Below, piece by piece: positions 31,282-43,047 of a stretch of DNA of 64,000 nucleotides. The stretch's first letter is position 1. Every line of letters starts with the position of its first letter. The DNA is from Aurifilum marmelostoma (taxonomy: Eukaryota > Ascomycota > Sordariomycetes > Diaporthales > Cryphonectriaceae). The stretch spans positions 2,779,001 to 2,843,000 of the forward strand of contig JAMXSV010000004.1 of assembly GCA_027559495.1 (NCBI GenBank), written 5' to 3'. Under the pieces are notes generated by a model, which made no database searches, was not told where the DNA came from, and saw only the letters and a program-made list of their open reading frames with translations. The translations under genes and the position numbers were made by a program.

Positions 31282-34200
31282 ATGTCCTCCCGAGCCTCGA
31301 TAGGCGTCCCGCAGCGACAGCCGCCGTCGAGGTCCCTGAGTGGTTCTGGCAATCTGTCGCAGAGACCGGCTGCCCAACACAAGAGAACGCTCTCGTCGTC
31401 GCAATACCTACCTCTGTCGCCTCCCATCCGCAGCAACAACAGCAACAACAGCAGCAGCAGCAATAGCGGTGCCGATCCCCTTCCCCCCTCCTCGTCTGAC
31501 CCTGGGCCCAATACCACGGGTAGCCAGGCGGGCGCAGGCAACGTTGCACAGACACAATATGGCACGCCTCGGCGTGGGGGATCTCGACTTCGCCTGGAGC
31601 TTGCCAACGATGGAATCACGCACTCCGGCTTCGTCGAGTCACCGACAAACGCAGCGGCGGGCCCTTCTTCCTCCTCCGTCGATCATCCATCCAACAAGCC
31701 CTTTACGCCGTCGTCAAGGACAGCTGAGCTGTCGTTCTCGTCGTCTGACCTCGGTAGTCTTGGTGATAATATAAAGAGCGGCAGCAGTCCTCGTGCGTCA
31801 AGAAGCGGGATAGGAGAAGGAGAAGGACAGACTGGTGCCGAAGACGACATCAACAGCGAAAACAATCCGCCCCTACCGATGCCCCGCCGCCGATGTCGAT
31901 TTGCGCTCCCCGATCTGAAGAAGAAGAACGTGGCCGCTGGTGCCACGACGCCGGTCCCCGTCGTCAGAAAAGATCATCATCACAATAGACCAAGGCCATA
32001 CACTATTGAGGCGCCGCCCTGTGCGCCCCGGTGGGCATTGGCCAGTGGTGGCAGCGGGAGTAGTGGGAGCACTAAAGACTACTCGCAGCAGCAGCCGTAC
32101 AGGTCGACCGCCAGCAGCACGAATGCAAATGCGAATACACCCTGGAAGACGGGACACGCCGACTTTCATCCTTGGACTGGCAACGGGCCCGAGGACCACT
32201 TCACGCAGTCATTTATACAGAATGGGTATTTTGACAAGGGCCCATTTGGCCAGGCTGCTGAGAACGGTACCGGCAAGGCCGCCATCTTTCCCAGCCTCAA
32301 GCACAAGACGGGCCTGTATGCGCTGTCGACCGTCTTTACGGGGCTGTTGGGCGCAAGGAGGCACAGCGGGCAGATTACGTCGCCCTCGACCTTTAAACCG
32401 CCTCCTCGCGTGACCGTGACCGACACAAAGAGGGAGGCCTGGCTAAAAGATCTGGCCAACCCGAGCAGCTCCCTACGCAGGCTAAGCAGGACGGTGCCGC
32501 ATGGAATACGAGGAAAAGGGCTGCTGGACCAGTGCCTGAACAAGAACATGCCGACAGACCGCGCCGTGTGGCTGGCCAAGTGCGTAGGCGCCAACGAGAT
32601 CAGGGCCTTCAAGCGTAAGGGTGTCAATGGGGCGGTGGTGATGGGAGGCGAGGCCAAGTGGATCAGGGACTGGACCGTCTTTGTCGAGCAGTTTGTGGAC
32701 GACGTGGTCGCCTCGTTTGGCGACCCAGACTGGAAGAGCAAGGTCAATTACGCGTATGTCTCTTTTTTCTTCCCCTTCCCTTTGCAATCTGCCACCGCTT
32801 ATATGCTAATTCATGTCTTGGGAATAATAAGGGTCCGGCTTGCTACACAACTCTACGCCGAACACCTCCTCGATCGTGAACACTACATGGAATGGATCGT
32901 CCTGGGCATCGAGAACTGCCCCAACGCAAAACTGCCCATGTACCTCCTGATCATGCAAATTTACTGGAAGGATCTCCTGCGTCTGCGGAAATATGGCCGG
33001 CGGCTGGTGGCCGCCCTCCTCAGCCAGCACACCACCATCCAAAACCACCCGGATCGCGACGTCTTCGCAGCGTTGTCCACGAGACTGCTGCAGCTCGTCA
33101 AGCTCCTTATAGTATCGACCTCGGTCAACTTCATTTCCCCGTCCACCTGGCCCAGACACAAAGAAGCCCTCGCTGCGGCTCTTCTTGTCCCTGGTGCGGA
33201 GGAGGATGATGCGGTCGTCCTGGCCGCCCACCGGGCCATCAGCTCCCGCAACGAACAGCTGCTCTCGACCAACACAAAAACGCATGCAGCCCGCGGTATG
33301 ATGGTCAAACAACTTGACAGCGCGCTGCAGGGCCCGATGCCCGAAGACCTGCCGCTCAAGTGCTGGGATAATAATAGTAATAACACCATGTCCAACAAGG
33401 CAAAGGACAATGTTGTCAGGACCACACTGGAGTGGTGCACCTCCTTGTACCGCCCAGGAGTGGCCAAGACCTATATTGCCCACCGGCTGCTGTCGGCCTG
33501 GGCTGGCCTAGGCCTCAACACCACAGAGGCAGTCCTGGGATTCATGGTGTCGGACCCACTGGCCGAGATGGCGCGCAAGACTGCCTTGTACCATCTCGTG
33601 TCTGAGCTGGTCCGGTCTGGTCACTTTGAACCCATGGCGTATATGCAATGGCTGATTGCCCGCGGTGGCCTTTACGACTCCAGCGGCGTCGACCAGGACG
33701 GCCCGGCAACGACGCGGCTGCTCGTGGAACTACCCGTCTTTGCCCTCTCAGACTCCCTGCGCACCATGCGTGCCAACATGCTGGGGCGAGCGGGCTACAG
33801 CGTCGACGACGAGGCCACCAACACCGAGATGGCCATCAACTCTGTTAAAAGCGCCTTAGGTCTGCACTGGACGGCGGCGACAAGTTCCCCGGTGTCCCAC
33901 AGAATGAGCAGCAGCATTTCCATCGACAGGCTCTGCAGGAGGATCAGCAGGAGCAGCCGTGCACTGAAGCTCGAGATAGGCCAGTGCCTCCGCAGGGTCT
34001 TGGTATTGGAGGTGGCTGGCCAGGCACAGGCACAGGCCGCCGACAGCAAGGAGGAGCAGGAGGTTCTCCGATTTCCCGCGTCCACGTTTCTTGCTGCGAG
34101 ATCTATCCTCGAGGCGGCCGAGGACTTTAGGACGCTAGGCGAGCTCCTCCTCAAGACCGCGTCGGACCAGTTCGACCCGGACATATTATCATCGTGCGCC

Positions 34201-36484
34201 GACACATTGAATCTTCACTTGTCCACCTTCTGTGCACTGGGCACGGCAAAGCCTGTCTTCGACGCCCTTGTACGAAGACTTGGAGACTTGAGCAGTAACA
34301 CCCACCACCAGACACAAGATGGCGGCATTGTCGCGGCGGGCGCCGTGCGTCCTCTGCTGACTTCGATGGCCCTGCTGGCGCCGCGGCTACCTGGCCAGGA
34401 GGCTCTTGTCGCACACCTCAACGAGGCCATCCGTAGCGACCGCAACAGCGCCGTGGACGCCTCCTCGCCTGTCAGTGACAACATGGCCGCCCGCATCCAG
34501 GACGAGGAAGGAGAGCTGGTGGACGAGATCGAGAAGAGGCTGGCCAACAAGACCAGCATAGACCGGGCCACCATGAACAGCTTCCTCGGCAAGATCATCC
34601 CCAAGATCCAGTCCTGCTGGCTGAAGGCTGACGAGAGGCTCCGTGCCTATGGCACCCTTCTGGCGAGGCTGCGATGCTTTGATACGCAGCATTTCGACTC
34701 GGTCATGGCCAAATGGGTCCTCGGCATCCGCAACCCCCCAGAATCGGCCACCCCTCGGCCAGATCTTTCCCCTCATGGTCGTCGTTGGCTGCCTCAACTT
34801 TTCTATTATACTGACCACGACTGGAGACGCCACAACTGCGAGACCATCTAATAACATGGCTAGCAAGGCCGGAGGGCGTCCGCCCACATACGTCCAGGAG
34901 GTCCTCGAGCTGTTCACCGCCCCGCCGCCCTCGTCATCGTCATCAAAAGAACTGCTGCTGCTGACTCCAGAGGAGGCATATCGGTTCCGCGTCCTACAGA
35001 ACCAGGCGCCCAAGACCCACTTCAAGGAGATGGTCATTCTGGTCCGAAATGCCCTGACCGAGTACTGCAGCAGTGCTGTCGCCAACAACAGCAACCGGCC
35101 CGAGAGCAACGTCCCACCGACCGTTGCTGCTGCTGCTGCTGCTCTTCCTCTGGCCAGCGACAAGGCGCTGGCCCGTCTAGAACAGCTACTGAAAACTTTG
35201 GTCTTGATTGACCAGCAGCAGAATGTCCCCAAGCTTCTCAACGTTAAGGCTCTGGATCCCGCCGTGGCTAAGATGCTGGATAGTGTGACGACACGACTGC
35301 TCCTCCCGGATGACGATGCGCCGGGCACCGAGACAGGCAGCGTACAATTCACCTTTGAACAGGTTCTTGGCCTGGCCAACGAGCTCACCTTGCCCTTTTG
35401 TCAGCTCAAATTGAACCAATGCATGGCCATGGCGGAGGCAAGCGGCGCCAACAATGCTCAGGACAGGCTGCAGACCCAGCTCGAGATCTACTCGAGGGCC
35501 ATGGACGAAGCCATCGACGCCCACAACATCACCTGGACTGGCATCTTGCCCTGGCTTCCCGCAGAGGTCACCCAACACCTCCTGACCCTCGCCCAGAACC
35601 GGCTTTTCAACCTGGTGCCGTCCATCAAAAGCCCCACTCCCGCCGCCGATGATAATGAGCATCTTGCTGTGGCCGAAACTCTGCTGTCCGTCATCGATAT
35701 ACTCAGTCGGGGCGGCCGTCAGACGCAGCTGGCTCCCAATGTGGTCGACCGGCTAGCTGATCTGTGGGAGATCCTTGCATCGCCTTCTTCTTCCGACAAC
35801 GAAGAGGAGGCCAAGATGGCCGTGCTGCTTAGATGGTTACCCCTGATGCTGTCGCTGCTGGCGATGCATGCGCCCCCGGCTCAGCAGCAGGAGCAGCAGC
35901 AGCCGGTCACCAAGCAGAATGGCGAGGTCCGCGGTCGGGCCTTGCTTGTCCTCACCGGTCTCCTCCAGGAACTCGAAGGCCTTTCGCCCCTCGCCATCTG
36001 CAACCCGACTATCATCCCCGCCAACCACCTCTCGCAGATTACCCAGCGCACCTTCGACCTCGCCCTTCTCCTTGTCGACAGCCTGCCCGATGACGTCCGC
36101 CAGCAGTGCATCCGCCACCTTCGTGATGTCCTGTCATGTGACCCACGCCTGCGCTACATCTTCAGCTACGCGCCCCAACCACACGACAACCTGATGCTGG
36201 CCCACAAGGACAAGCCGCCGTCAACAACCGCCGCGAACACCCCTGCTGGAGGCGGCCAGCAGCAGAGACCACGTGGTACCGGCTTCCTAGGCGTCAGCTC
36301 CCTGAGCCAAAATGTATACGGCGTACCCGTGCCTGCAGGCGGAGAAGCCGGCATGATAGCCGGGGAGAGGCTCGGTGCCTTCACATTCAGACGCTGGGAG
36401 ATCCTCAACGAACCTACCCCCAATATCGGTGAAAATGATACCAGCCTGGATCTGAGACTTTTCGAGGGCATCAAGTTGCAGTGA
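31282..36484 (+). CDS. med12: Mediator complex subunit 12 (Srb8), with a frame shift at a C6 run
   Basis: The start (MSSRASIGVPQRQPP, LSGSGNLSQRP, GGSRLRLELANDG) and the conserved Med12 domain at about residues 291-491 (ADFHPWTGNGPEDHF, TFKPPPRVTVTDTKREAWL, RLSRTVPHGIRGKGLLDQC, WLAKCVGANEIRAFKRKGV, GGEAKWIRDWTVFVEQFV) identify Srb8/MED12. It is part of the CDK8 kinase module that controls RNA polymerase II transcription in the nucleus. An intron at 32754..32831 (78 nt, GTATGT..AATAAG) keeps the frame open even if retained. The frame beginning at 31282 continues to VMAKWVLGIRNP and then goes wrong. The next frame, from about 34740 to TGA 36484, carries the rest (FPLMVVVGCLNFSIILTTT onward). 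Dropping one C from the six at 34734-34739 joins them smoothly, giving about 1707 residues, a normal length for the family. So there is either one extra base in the assembly or a real lesion. Ser/Asn/Gln-rich repeats lie near residues 50-65. Confidence 0.93.
31426..31474. repeat. CAA/CAG-type microsatellite in the MED12 coding region
   Basis: AGCAACAACAGCAACAACAG continues as CAG units. In the MED12 frame it encodes Ser/Asn repeats near the N-terminus, a usual place for length polymorphism. Confidence 0.85.
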
Positions 36485-37598
36485 CCATATCGACGTGAAG
36501 AGTATAATTGTGTGTACGCGAGGAAGCGTTTTGATGGAGCTATGGCGAGGAGCATACGACCACGCCTTGAGGGCCCATTTTTTTTTTTTTTTTTTCGTCT
36601 TGTTTTTGGGCTTTGATTTTCTGGCGCAGATTTATACGACTAGCACAGGCAGCATGCCACCACAGCTGAGACATCGCTTTTTCCTTTTCTTTGTCTTGTT
36701 GTTTCCTCATTGTCATACCGCTCACTCATCATGAAGTTACGGCGTCATGTTATGATGTTTCTTTTTGTGGGATTAGAAATGCATAGCATGGGGCCAAGGG
36801 GGAAGGAGGGTCAAGTCTCATTTATTACCAACGGAAGGCAATTATGTGGAACATCATATATATATATGTGTGTGTGTGTGTGTGTCTGCGTTTGCGTATG
36901 CTTTTCTCGCACTCCGTCCCTCCCTCTGTGATCGCCCTGTCTTGCCGTTCAGTTTAGGATATCCACATATTATCTTGTCTAGCATGCATACATCATATGA
37001 GCTTCATATCACATTTCTTCCTCCTGGGGAAAAAGGAAATAATAATAGGATCATTAAATATTTACACTTGTCTAGGCAACACTTCCTAGTGCTCCTGAGC
37101 ATAAGTACTTTCCGAGATCGTATCGATATCACTGTTTAGCAAGATTAATGAGCACCTGATGCTAGGCAAGCAATAGTATTGCTTTTAATTTGATTATTAA
37201 TCATTTAGGAATTATACGAAAAAGAAATCTGAACAAGAATGAACCTGCGTAGATGGGCCAAAAAATCAGTTTGGGTATTACACAAACAATACAGCAATTA
37301 TTTCCTTGTGATCACGAACACAGAGTCTTTCTTATGCATTAGAGGTTTCCCGTAGTTGAAAGCAGGCATGAACAGACTTGAAATACTAGAGTTGGCCTTC
37401 AGTCTTATGTAGCCTTACTCGACTTCCCAAAAGGTTCTAACCCGAGCTAATCAATCTCATGTATAGTCTATTGTGAGTAAACTCCGTAGGATTGAGCAAC
37501 CTTCAGCTCTAGCTTACGAGCCAGCAGGTTTCGGAGGTGAGCAAGATGAATCCCCAGGGAAAGAATATATTCCCTTTTGGCGAGGAGTACTCTTATCG
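36485..37598. other. MED12 3' flank, AT-rich, with TA/TG repeat
   Basis: No gene is seen. A T run (about 36579-36595) follows the MED12 stop. A (TA)n(TG)n microsatellite occupies about 36855-36886. From 36.95 to 37.35 kb the DNA is AT-rich without open frames. Confidence 0.45.
36855..36886. repeat. (TA)n(TG)n microsatellite
   Basis: Alternating TA units pass into about nine TG units, in intergenic DNA downstream of MED12. Confidence 0.9.
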
Positions 37599-38003
37599 TT
37601 AACTGCTCCTCCCAACCCTTACCACAGCAGCGCCGCCGGGTAGAACCGGAGACCCGATACCAAAGGCTACATCGAACACGTCGAAATCAACGTGCTGAGT
37701 CCTTCCGGATTTCACTTTGGCCGGATCGATGCAGTCTTCGTGCTCATACATACCCCTTCGACATGTAGGAGCATAGTCATCTGACACGTGCCATCGAGAG
37801 TATGCAGGCCAAGAGTAACGATCATTTGACTTTACGGCCGCGAAAGTGTTCGAGTCTTGACATTTGTGGTCGACGCGAACCGCGTGGTCATGATCCCGGT
37901 CGAGCGTAGCCACCTTGTCCAACAGTGCTTTGTGAGTGTACGCGTCCATTTGATGAGGGGGGTTCTGGCCGTGTTCCAGTCCGCTTTGGAGAGGACTGGT
38001 CAT
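37599..38003 (-). CDS. Hypothetical protein or gene fragment, 134 residues
   Basis: A single minus-strand frame with ATG at 38003. The peptide is hydrophilic, with HDHAVRVDHKCQDSNTFAAV, CRRGMYEHEDCIDPAKV and HVDFDVFDVAFGIG. Three or four Cys and a regular composition make it look more like coding sequence than chance, but there is no signal peptide and no family that I know. It may be the last exon or a fragment of a larger lost gene. Kept at low confidence. Confidence 0.25.
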   Translation of the reverse strand: MTSPLQSGLEHGQNPPHQMDAYTHKALLDKVATLDRDHDHAVRVDHKCQDSNTFAAVKSNDRYSWPAYSRWHVSDDYAPTCRRGMYEHEDCIDPAKVKSGRTQHVDFDVFDVAFGIGSPVLPGGAAVVRVGRSS

Positions 38004-39297
38004 ATCCGGACCGAGAACGGGGATGAAGTCGCACTTCTGAGTTCGACGACGACAATGGTTTTGAGGATAGCCCTGAGGGAGAAGAAGGTGGCTGGCTCTA
38101 CCAGCAGGCTACGGATAGCTGGAATAGGAGGTCGGAGTGGTTTCAGTTATTAGAGAGTGCGAGGTGAAGATACGTGTTGGGGTTATTAGTATGTAACCAG
38201 TCCTGGCCTGGGAGGTCTCTGTGGTTTGGTATGGTGGTCCTGGTCTCAACGTCGCCATCTCCGGTCCTACGCCGGAACCCCTAACGTTCTTCGCCTATGG
38301 AACGAAAAGGATAGACCATTGGCTTTTCAAACACCTTCCCTTCGCCTGGTTCCAGTGTGTCGTGTGGCGATAGAGGTATTCGTCACAGTAGATAGCCATG
38401 GAGTGTCTTTCGAGTATTTTGGAACTATGCTGTGTTCATCCTGAATTGACACTTGCAATCAAGGGAAGGGGAAAAGAAGAATAGAGCAAGTAGTAATCAA
38501 TACTGCATGTGTCAAGCAGATTTGCACGTAAGCAAGTCTTCATAAGCCCTTTTGGAAAAACGATGCTACTCTTACACACCATCTCTCGACAGGATAAATA
38601 GCTGGGATTCATGTTGGGGGCAGCTTGCCGTCACGCGCATTTTCGATAAATAAGGAAAGGGTGGCTGTCCGTGATGTTGGTGTACAGGCAGATCGGCCTT
38701 GGCCATATGCGATGGATTACAGAAAAGGAAAAGGAAAAATCCTCTCTTTCATATCTCAAGGGACTCGCGATGTATTGGCTCATCACGGTGTCTCAAACAG
38801 GAGGACTGCAACCTGCTGAGCGCATGGTACTTGGAGCATTCTTATCTGCATCAAAGGGCAGATAAATCGGAGTGAGTGCCATCCATAGCAATTATTCCCG
38901 AATACCTAGGTAGACGATATGCAACATGCAGCATGCATTCTGCTCCTCCTCCACTTCCCTTGACACATTCCACTTCACACGCGACTTGGACAGCTAAGGA
39001 ACAGTCATCGGCCCGAGCCCTGACAGTCCACAGTGGCCTGGCTCCTGATTGTCCTTGTCACGCACCCACATCATCTGGCTCACCTGTTTTTGCCTGTTTC
39101 AAACCAACTGCATTTTCGCTTCGAGAATATTGCATGACACTTGGTCCCGGCCTGGCACGAATTGTGGGCCCTTGGAGTAGAAAGGCTTTGCACCGCTCTT
39201 CTCTTCCCCTCCCCTCGAGGGAATGTCTTGTTTCCGGGCTCATCCTTTTTCTACGTTTGTCTTTGTGCGTCCTTCTCCTCAAGGGATATCGTGGAAG
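38004..39297. other. Intergenic, 5' region of the second rhodopsin-domain gene
   Basis: About 1.3 kb; the open frames at 38876-39496 overlap the true first exon in another frame and have no domain. No gene seen. Confidence 0.4.
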
Positions 39298-40989
39298 ATG
39301 GCACCGCCGGCGTTTATGTACCGTAGTGACTACCGTGAGTTGGCCAAATCAGTCTATTCGGCCTCGGCCTCCATCACGACCGTCTTTCTCTTTACCAGGC
39401 TATGGGCTAGATCGACCAAGTACAAGGGCCTGTGGTGGGACGATTACATTCGTAAGAGATCTCCCGTATTCTCTGCCTCGAGAGACAACAGTCTAGTCGA
39501 GTGTTGACAACAGAATGATTGCTTTACTCATAGTCATCACCGCTTGGGCTTTTCTGCTCGTCGCCCACGGACTCTGCGCCGCGGCACCCATCTACTATCA
39601 GTACAACGTGCTGCATCTACACCCCGCGGGCATCACCACACATCTAGCTGGTCTCAGCTTCATGTATGCTGCCGTCTCTATCAGCAAGACGGCCTTTGCC
39701 GCGACTCTCCTCAGGCTTACTGCAGGGCGCATCCGTCTTGTGCTGTGGGCTATCATTATTGCTATGAACACTTATACTGCAGTCAGTGAGTAATGTCCTG
39801 GAAATTCTCCTGTCTGGACTGCTAGCTCCCACCAGACCGAACTTTCGATTCTGTAACATGGGCGCTGACTGGAGGCAGTGGTCATACAGACCTGGATAGA
39901 CGTCTGCGACTCCATCGAGTACCCGTCCATGAAATCAACATGCATCCCTGCAACCACACAGGCCTATATAGTCCTCGGAAACCTGGCATTCCTCTTCGTC
40001 GTCGATGTGACGTTGACGGTGCTCCCATGGCGGATGATCAAGCAGGTCCGATTCATACCTGACAAGGAGAAATGGAGCGTCGCTGCCGCAATGAGTCTCG
40101 TCGGCGTCTCGATGCCTATTAGCGTTGTCAAGTCAGTCTAACGTACTTTTGTTAAGACACCCCCCGTCCCCGGGGTTCCAGAGATCTCTCAACCAACACA
40201 CATCCTGGAGGAGATCCTGACGTTCAACTTTCTTTTAGGATCGTGATACTATCGATGGTGCCACTCTGGGAGTTTGGCGAGTCAGATTTCACATGTATGT
40301 GATTGCGTTGAAGCCCTAAAGTCCCCTCCCCTCACCCTCGCATACACGGTTCTATACTCATCTCTGACACCGGCAGACGGCGTCATCACCTTTCTGTGTT
40401 TCCTCCAGGCAGAGGCAGCAGTCTTCATCATCGCCCAATCCATCCCCGTCATGCGTATCCTATGGCACGGTTCCGCGGCCCCTTCGCCGCGCGGTACCAG
40501 ACAGGACAACGAGTCTTCGAGGAGAAGAGCCGACACTAGCAAACCGGCCGGGGCGACGGCGGCGCAGAACACTGTCACGAGCATTGAGCTCGTGGAGCTG
40601 TCGTCCGGCAGGATCGTCGCGGCCGATTCGGAAGAAGGTCGAGCGTTCCGCGCCTCTCGGGCCGCCGGCGGGCCTGGACAGCCGGTAGGCCGGGCCAGCG
40701 TGGCAGGACGTGATGCTACAGCTGATGATGACGAAGTCCATAAGATTTGGGCTGATAGTAAGTACCACGCTCCTATGTTAATCCATCATCAAGCGATCCC
40801 ATATTCATCTGTGGCTGTCCCCCCCCCCCCCTCACCCCCCGCAAAGTATTCTCTATGCGGAGGTCCGCCTCTTCTTTGAATGCTCAGTTTTTTCTCCCCT
40901 CTTTATTCTCTTTGTGACTGACATGAAATTCTGTAGTGGGGTTGTCGAGAAAGGCTTATTCGAGATCACCCACACCTCCACCTCAATAA
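39298..40989 (+). CDS. Rhodopsin-domain integral membrane protein (SAT4/PTH11-like), six exons
   Basis: Exons 39298..39451, 39534..39785, 39879..40131, 40239..40294, 40377..40757 and 40937..40989 give 382 residues, every junction in phase with GTAAGA, GTGAGT, GTCAGT, GTATGT and GTAAGT donors. Hallmarks in order: FLFTRLWARS and KGLWWDDYI after helix 1, LITAWAFLLVAHGLC, GLSFMYAAVSISKTAFAATL, a loop with Cys after IQTWIDVCDS, LAFLFVVDVTLTVLPWRMI, KWSVAAAMSLVGVSMPIS and AAVFIIAQSIPVMRIL. This is the seven-helix fungal rhodopsin/SAT4 domain. The fourth exon is only 56 nt. The C-terminal tail is long, charged and Pro/Ser-rich (SRSPTPPPQ end), as in proteins coupled to cytosolic partners. It is clearly a different subfamily from the copy at 8421-9749. 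The ligand is unknown. Confidence 0.85.
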
Positions 40990-41927
40990 CGATACAACAA
41001 TTAGGTCAAGGCCGGTCGGTTCATTTGCAGAATGTGCTCTTCCGGAATCAGGAGGGTGCTTCATGCAAGATGAAGTAATTGTTCCTGGATTCCGTAGCAG
41101 TCTATAGATCTAAGCAGGGCTTCTGACTTTCTTGAGGCGTTGTGTGCAACAATCAATGAGCCTTGCAGAATTGAGCTATTGAAAATGAATCCAGGTCCTT
41201 CCGACCCTTGTGCATATTTATGATGACCTCTGTAATATTTTATCATGTTCTGGACAGGCACCGTCACTCCGAGGATTTGTAGAGGCTGTCCGGAATCTAT
41301 CATGATCCAGCTCTTGCTAGGATATCAACAGATGCCCATGGATGACTAGACATTAGTAGTCTTCATGCTCTCCCACTGCGCTTGCAGAAAGCACTCAGGA
41401 CAGCTACCTCTGGCTTTGACATTATTGCTTAGTCGTCTTGAGGCTCAGCAGGGCTGCACCTCCAGGGCTGCGGGAAACCATCAGGAACAACACTGCAAGT
41501 GTTGGGAATACCTCCTTCTTGCTCACATTTCACTACTAATTAATCGTCTTGACCGGCCTCCACCTCAAACTCAGGCGGAACCAGGCCGAGCTCTCCGGAA
41601 CAGCTTGCAGTGCAGCCAGCTTTAGTACATAAAACCTCCAGCCCTTCCTTCTTCCTTTCCCTCTCCTCTCTTCCTTTCTAAACATACATACGTATTCTTT
41701 CTGTCCTCGACCTCTCTGTCCTTCCTCCTTGCTCTCTCTCTCTCTCTCTTTCCACATCTTTGTTGCGAGAGCGCTCGTATCGAAGTCATCATACACATCG
41801 CGTCGCCTCTCGCACATGCGATCGATGCCAAATCGCAAACAAACCTCGTCCACTCACACGTCGAAACACCCTGTCCGCGATCCACGCCACGCCACGCAAG
41901 CAGACAGATAGCGTCTCACTGCACCCG
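40990..41927. other. Intergenic with pyrimidine-rich leader of the BTB gene
   Basis: No gene is seen from 41.0 to 41.6 kb. From about 41640 to 41760 the plus strand is C/T-rich (CTTCCTTTCC and CTCTCTCTCTCTCT), typical of fungal promoters and transcription starts, and leads into the broken BTB gene. Confidence 0.45.
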
Positions 41928-41995
41928 GTAAGTTGAATGGAATGGCGTTCTGGTCTTGATCAGCCCGTGCTACTGATAATAGTGTGACCCGACAG
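41928..41995 (+). other. Intact-looking 5'-leader intron of the broken BTB gene
   Basis: GTAAGT donor at 41928, branch-like GCTACTGATAA, and acceptor CGACAG ending at 41995, sixteen bases before the BTB ATG at 42012. Good splice signals before a broken coding region suggest that the gene died recently. Confidence 0.5.
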
Positions 41996-42011
41996 ATCCC
42001 TGCAGTCCGAC

Positions 42012-43047
42012 ATGGTCGCTTTCCTCATCGGCCCTGAGGAGAAATATTGCTACGTCCACAGAAAAACCGTCGCCAGTCTCTCCCGGCCCCTCTTGTGTCC
42101 TCCACGACGGCAACATGCGTGAGGCACGCGAGGGCATGGTCAGATGGCCTCACATGGACGAGCAGACGGCTACACGCTTCTTCTAGTGGTGCTACGAAGG
42201 CAAATACGACTGTATCAAGCCTGAGATCATGCCCGAGGGTGCGTCCCCTGGTGAGCCCGCTGCTGCCCACTTGGGAGGAGGCCCCGGGGTTAGCAGGGCT
42301 GGTCTAGACTAAGATGGACGGCTCCAGTCGCCGGGTTGCCCTACCCATGAGGCTGTCAGAATCGAGACCATCCACAGATCTGCCCTTGCGGCCAGCACCC
42401 CTGCGTCCCCGTCGTCTGTGGCTCCTGCGACAGTAAGCTGCCGGCACAATCTGCGTGAAGTGCATCGACACGACGCTCTGTGCTTGCGTGGGTTCATACC
42501 GGGGCTTCAGCCTTACCACGCAGCAGCGAATCTGCACCGGCTGCCGCGGCAAGTTCCACGTCAGATGCTGCAACGATCGTTACTTTCCCGTTTTCCAACG
42601 AGTGCATCGAGTGCATCTAGCCGGGCCAGGGAGTTCAACGACGAGGACGGAACGGCCTATCCCAACCCCACGGGCATCCCCTTCGCCGCGCGCAAGAACA
42701 CCCACGACGGCGAGAAGTACGCCGAGGTCTGCATGTGCCACGCCAAGCACTAGGTGGTGTGCGACACGTACGATGTCCCCGACCTGAGGGCGCTGGCGCT
42801 GCACCGCCTGCACGCCACCCTCAAGGTCATCACTCCGTACCCGAGCCGGGTCGGGGACATCGTCGGCCTCGTCAGGTACGTCTTCGCCAACATCATGGAC
42901 CACGACAAGGTCCGCGACATGCTGATCTTGTATATGGCCGCGGTGATGGTGCTGCTACTCCAGGGCGAGGGCATGGAGGGCCTCCTTGCGGACTCCCCCA
43001 ACCTGGGTTATGCGGTGTTCCTGCGCATAACGCCACGCCTGTGTTGA
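42012..43047 (+). pseudogene. Broken BTB/POZ-domain gene with an embedded Cys-rich module
   Basis: ATG 42012 opens with MVAFLIGPEEKYCYVHRKTV, the first strand and helix of a BTB domain. The frame must then shift near 42090 to reach LHDGNMREAREGMVRWPHMD, which is followed by an in-frame TAG (42184-42186) just before WCYEGKYD. Further on is a Cys-rich piece, read in two frames: ICPCGQHPC..VCGSC and CVKCIDTTLCAC..CTGCRGKFHVRCC. Then FNDEDG..PFAARK and CMCHAKH lead to a second TAG (42751-42753), followed by the BTB end CDTYDVPDLRALALHRLHAT and SRVGDIVGLVRYVFANIMD. BTB proteins of this fungal type continue straight from the first half to the second, so the Cys-rich module is an insert. Two nonsense codons and at least two frame breaks mean no product. 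Some apparent breaks could hide introns. Confidence 0.7.

Noticed and set aside
38876..39496. 206-codon plus-strand frame
   Set aside because: It overlaps the true first exon of the rhodopsin-domain gene in another frame and has no motif.
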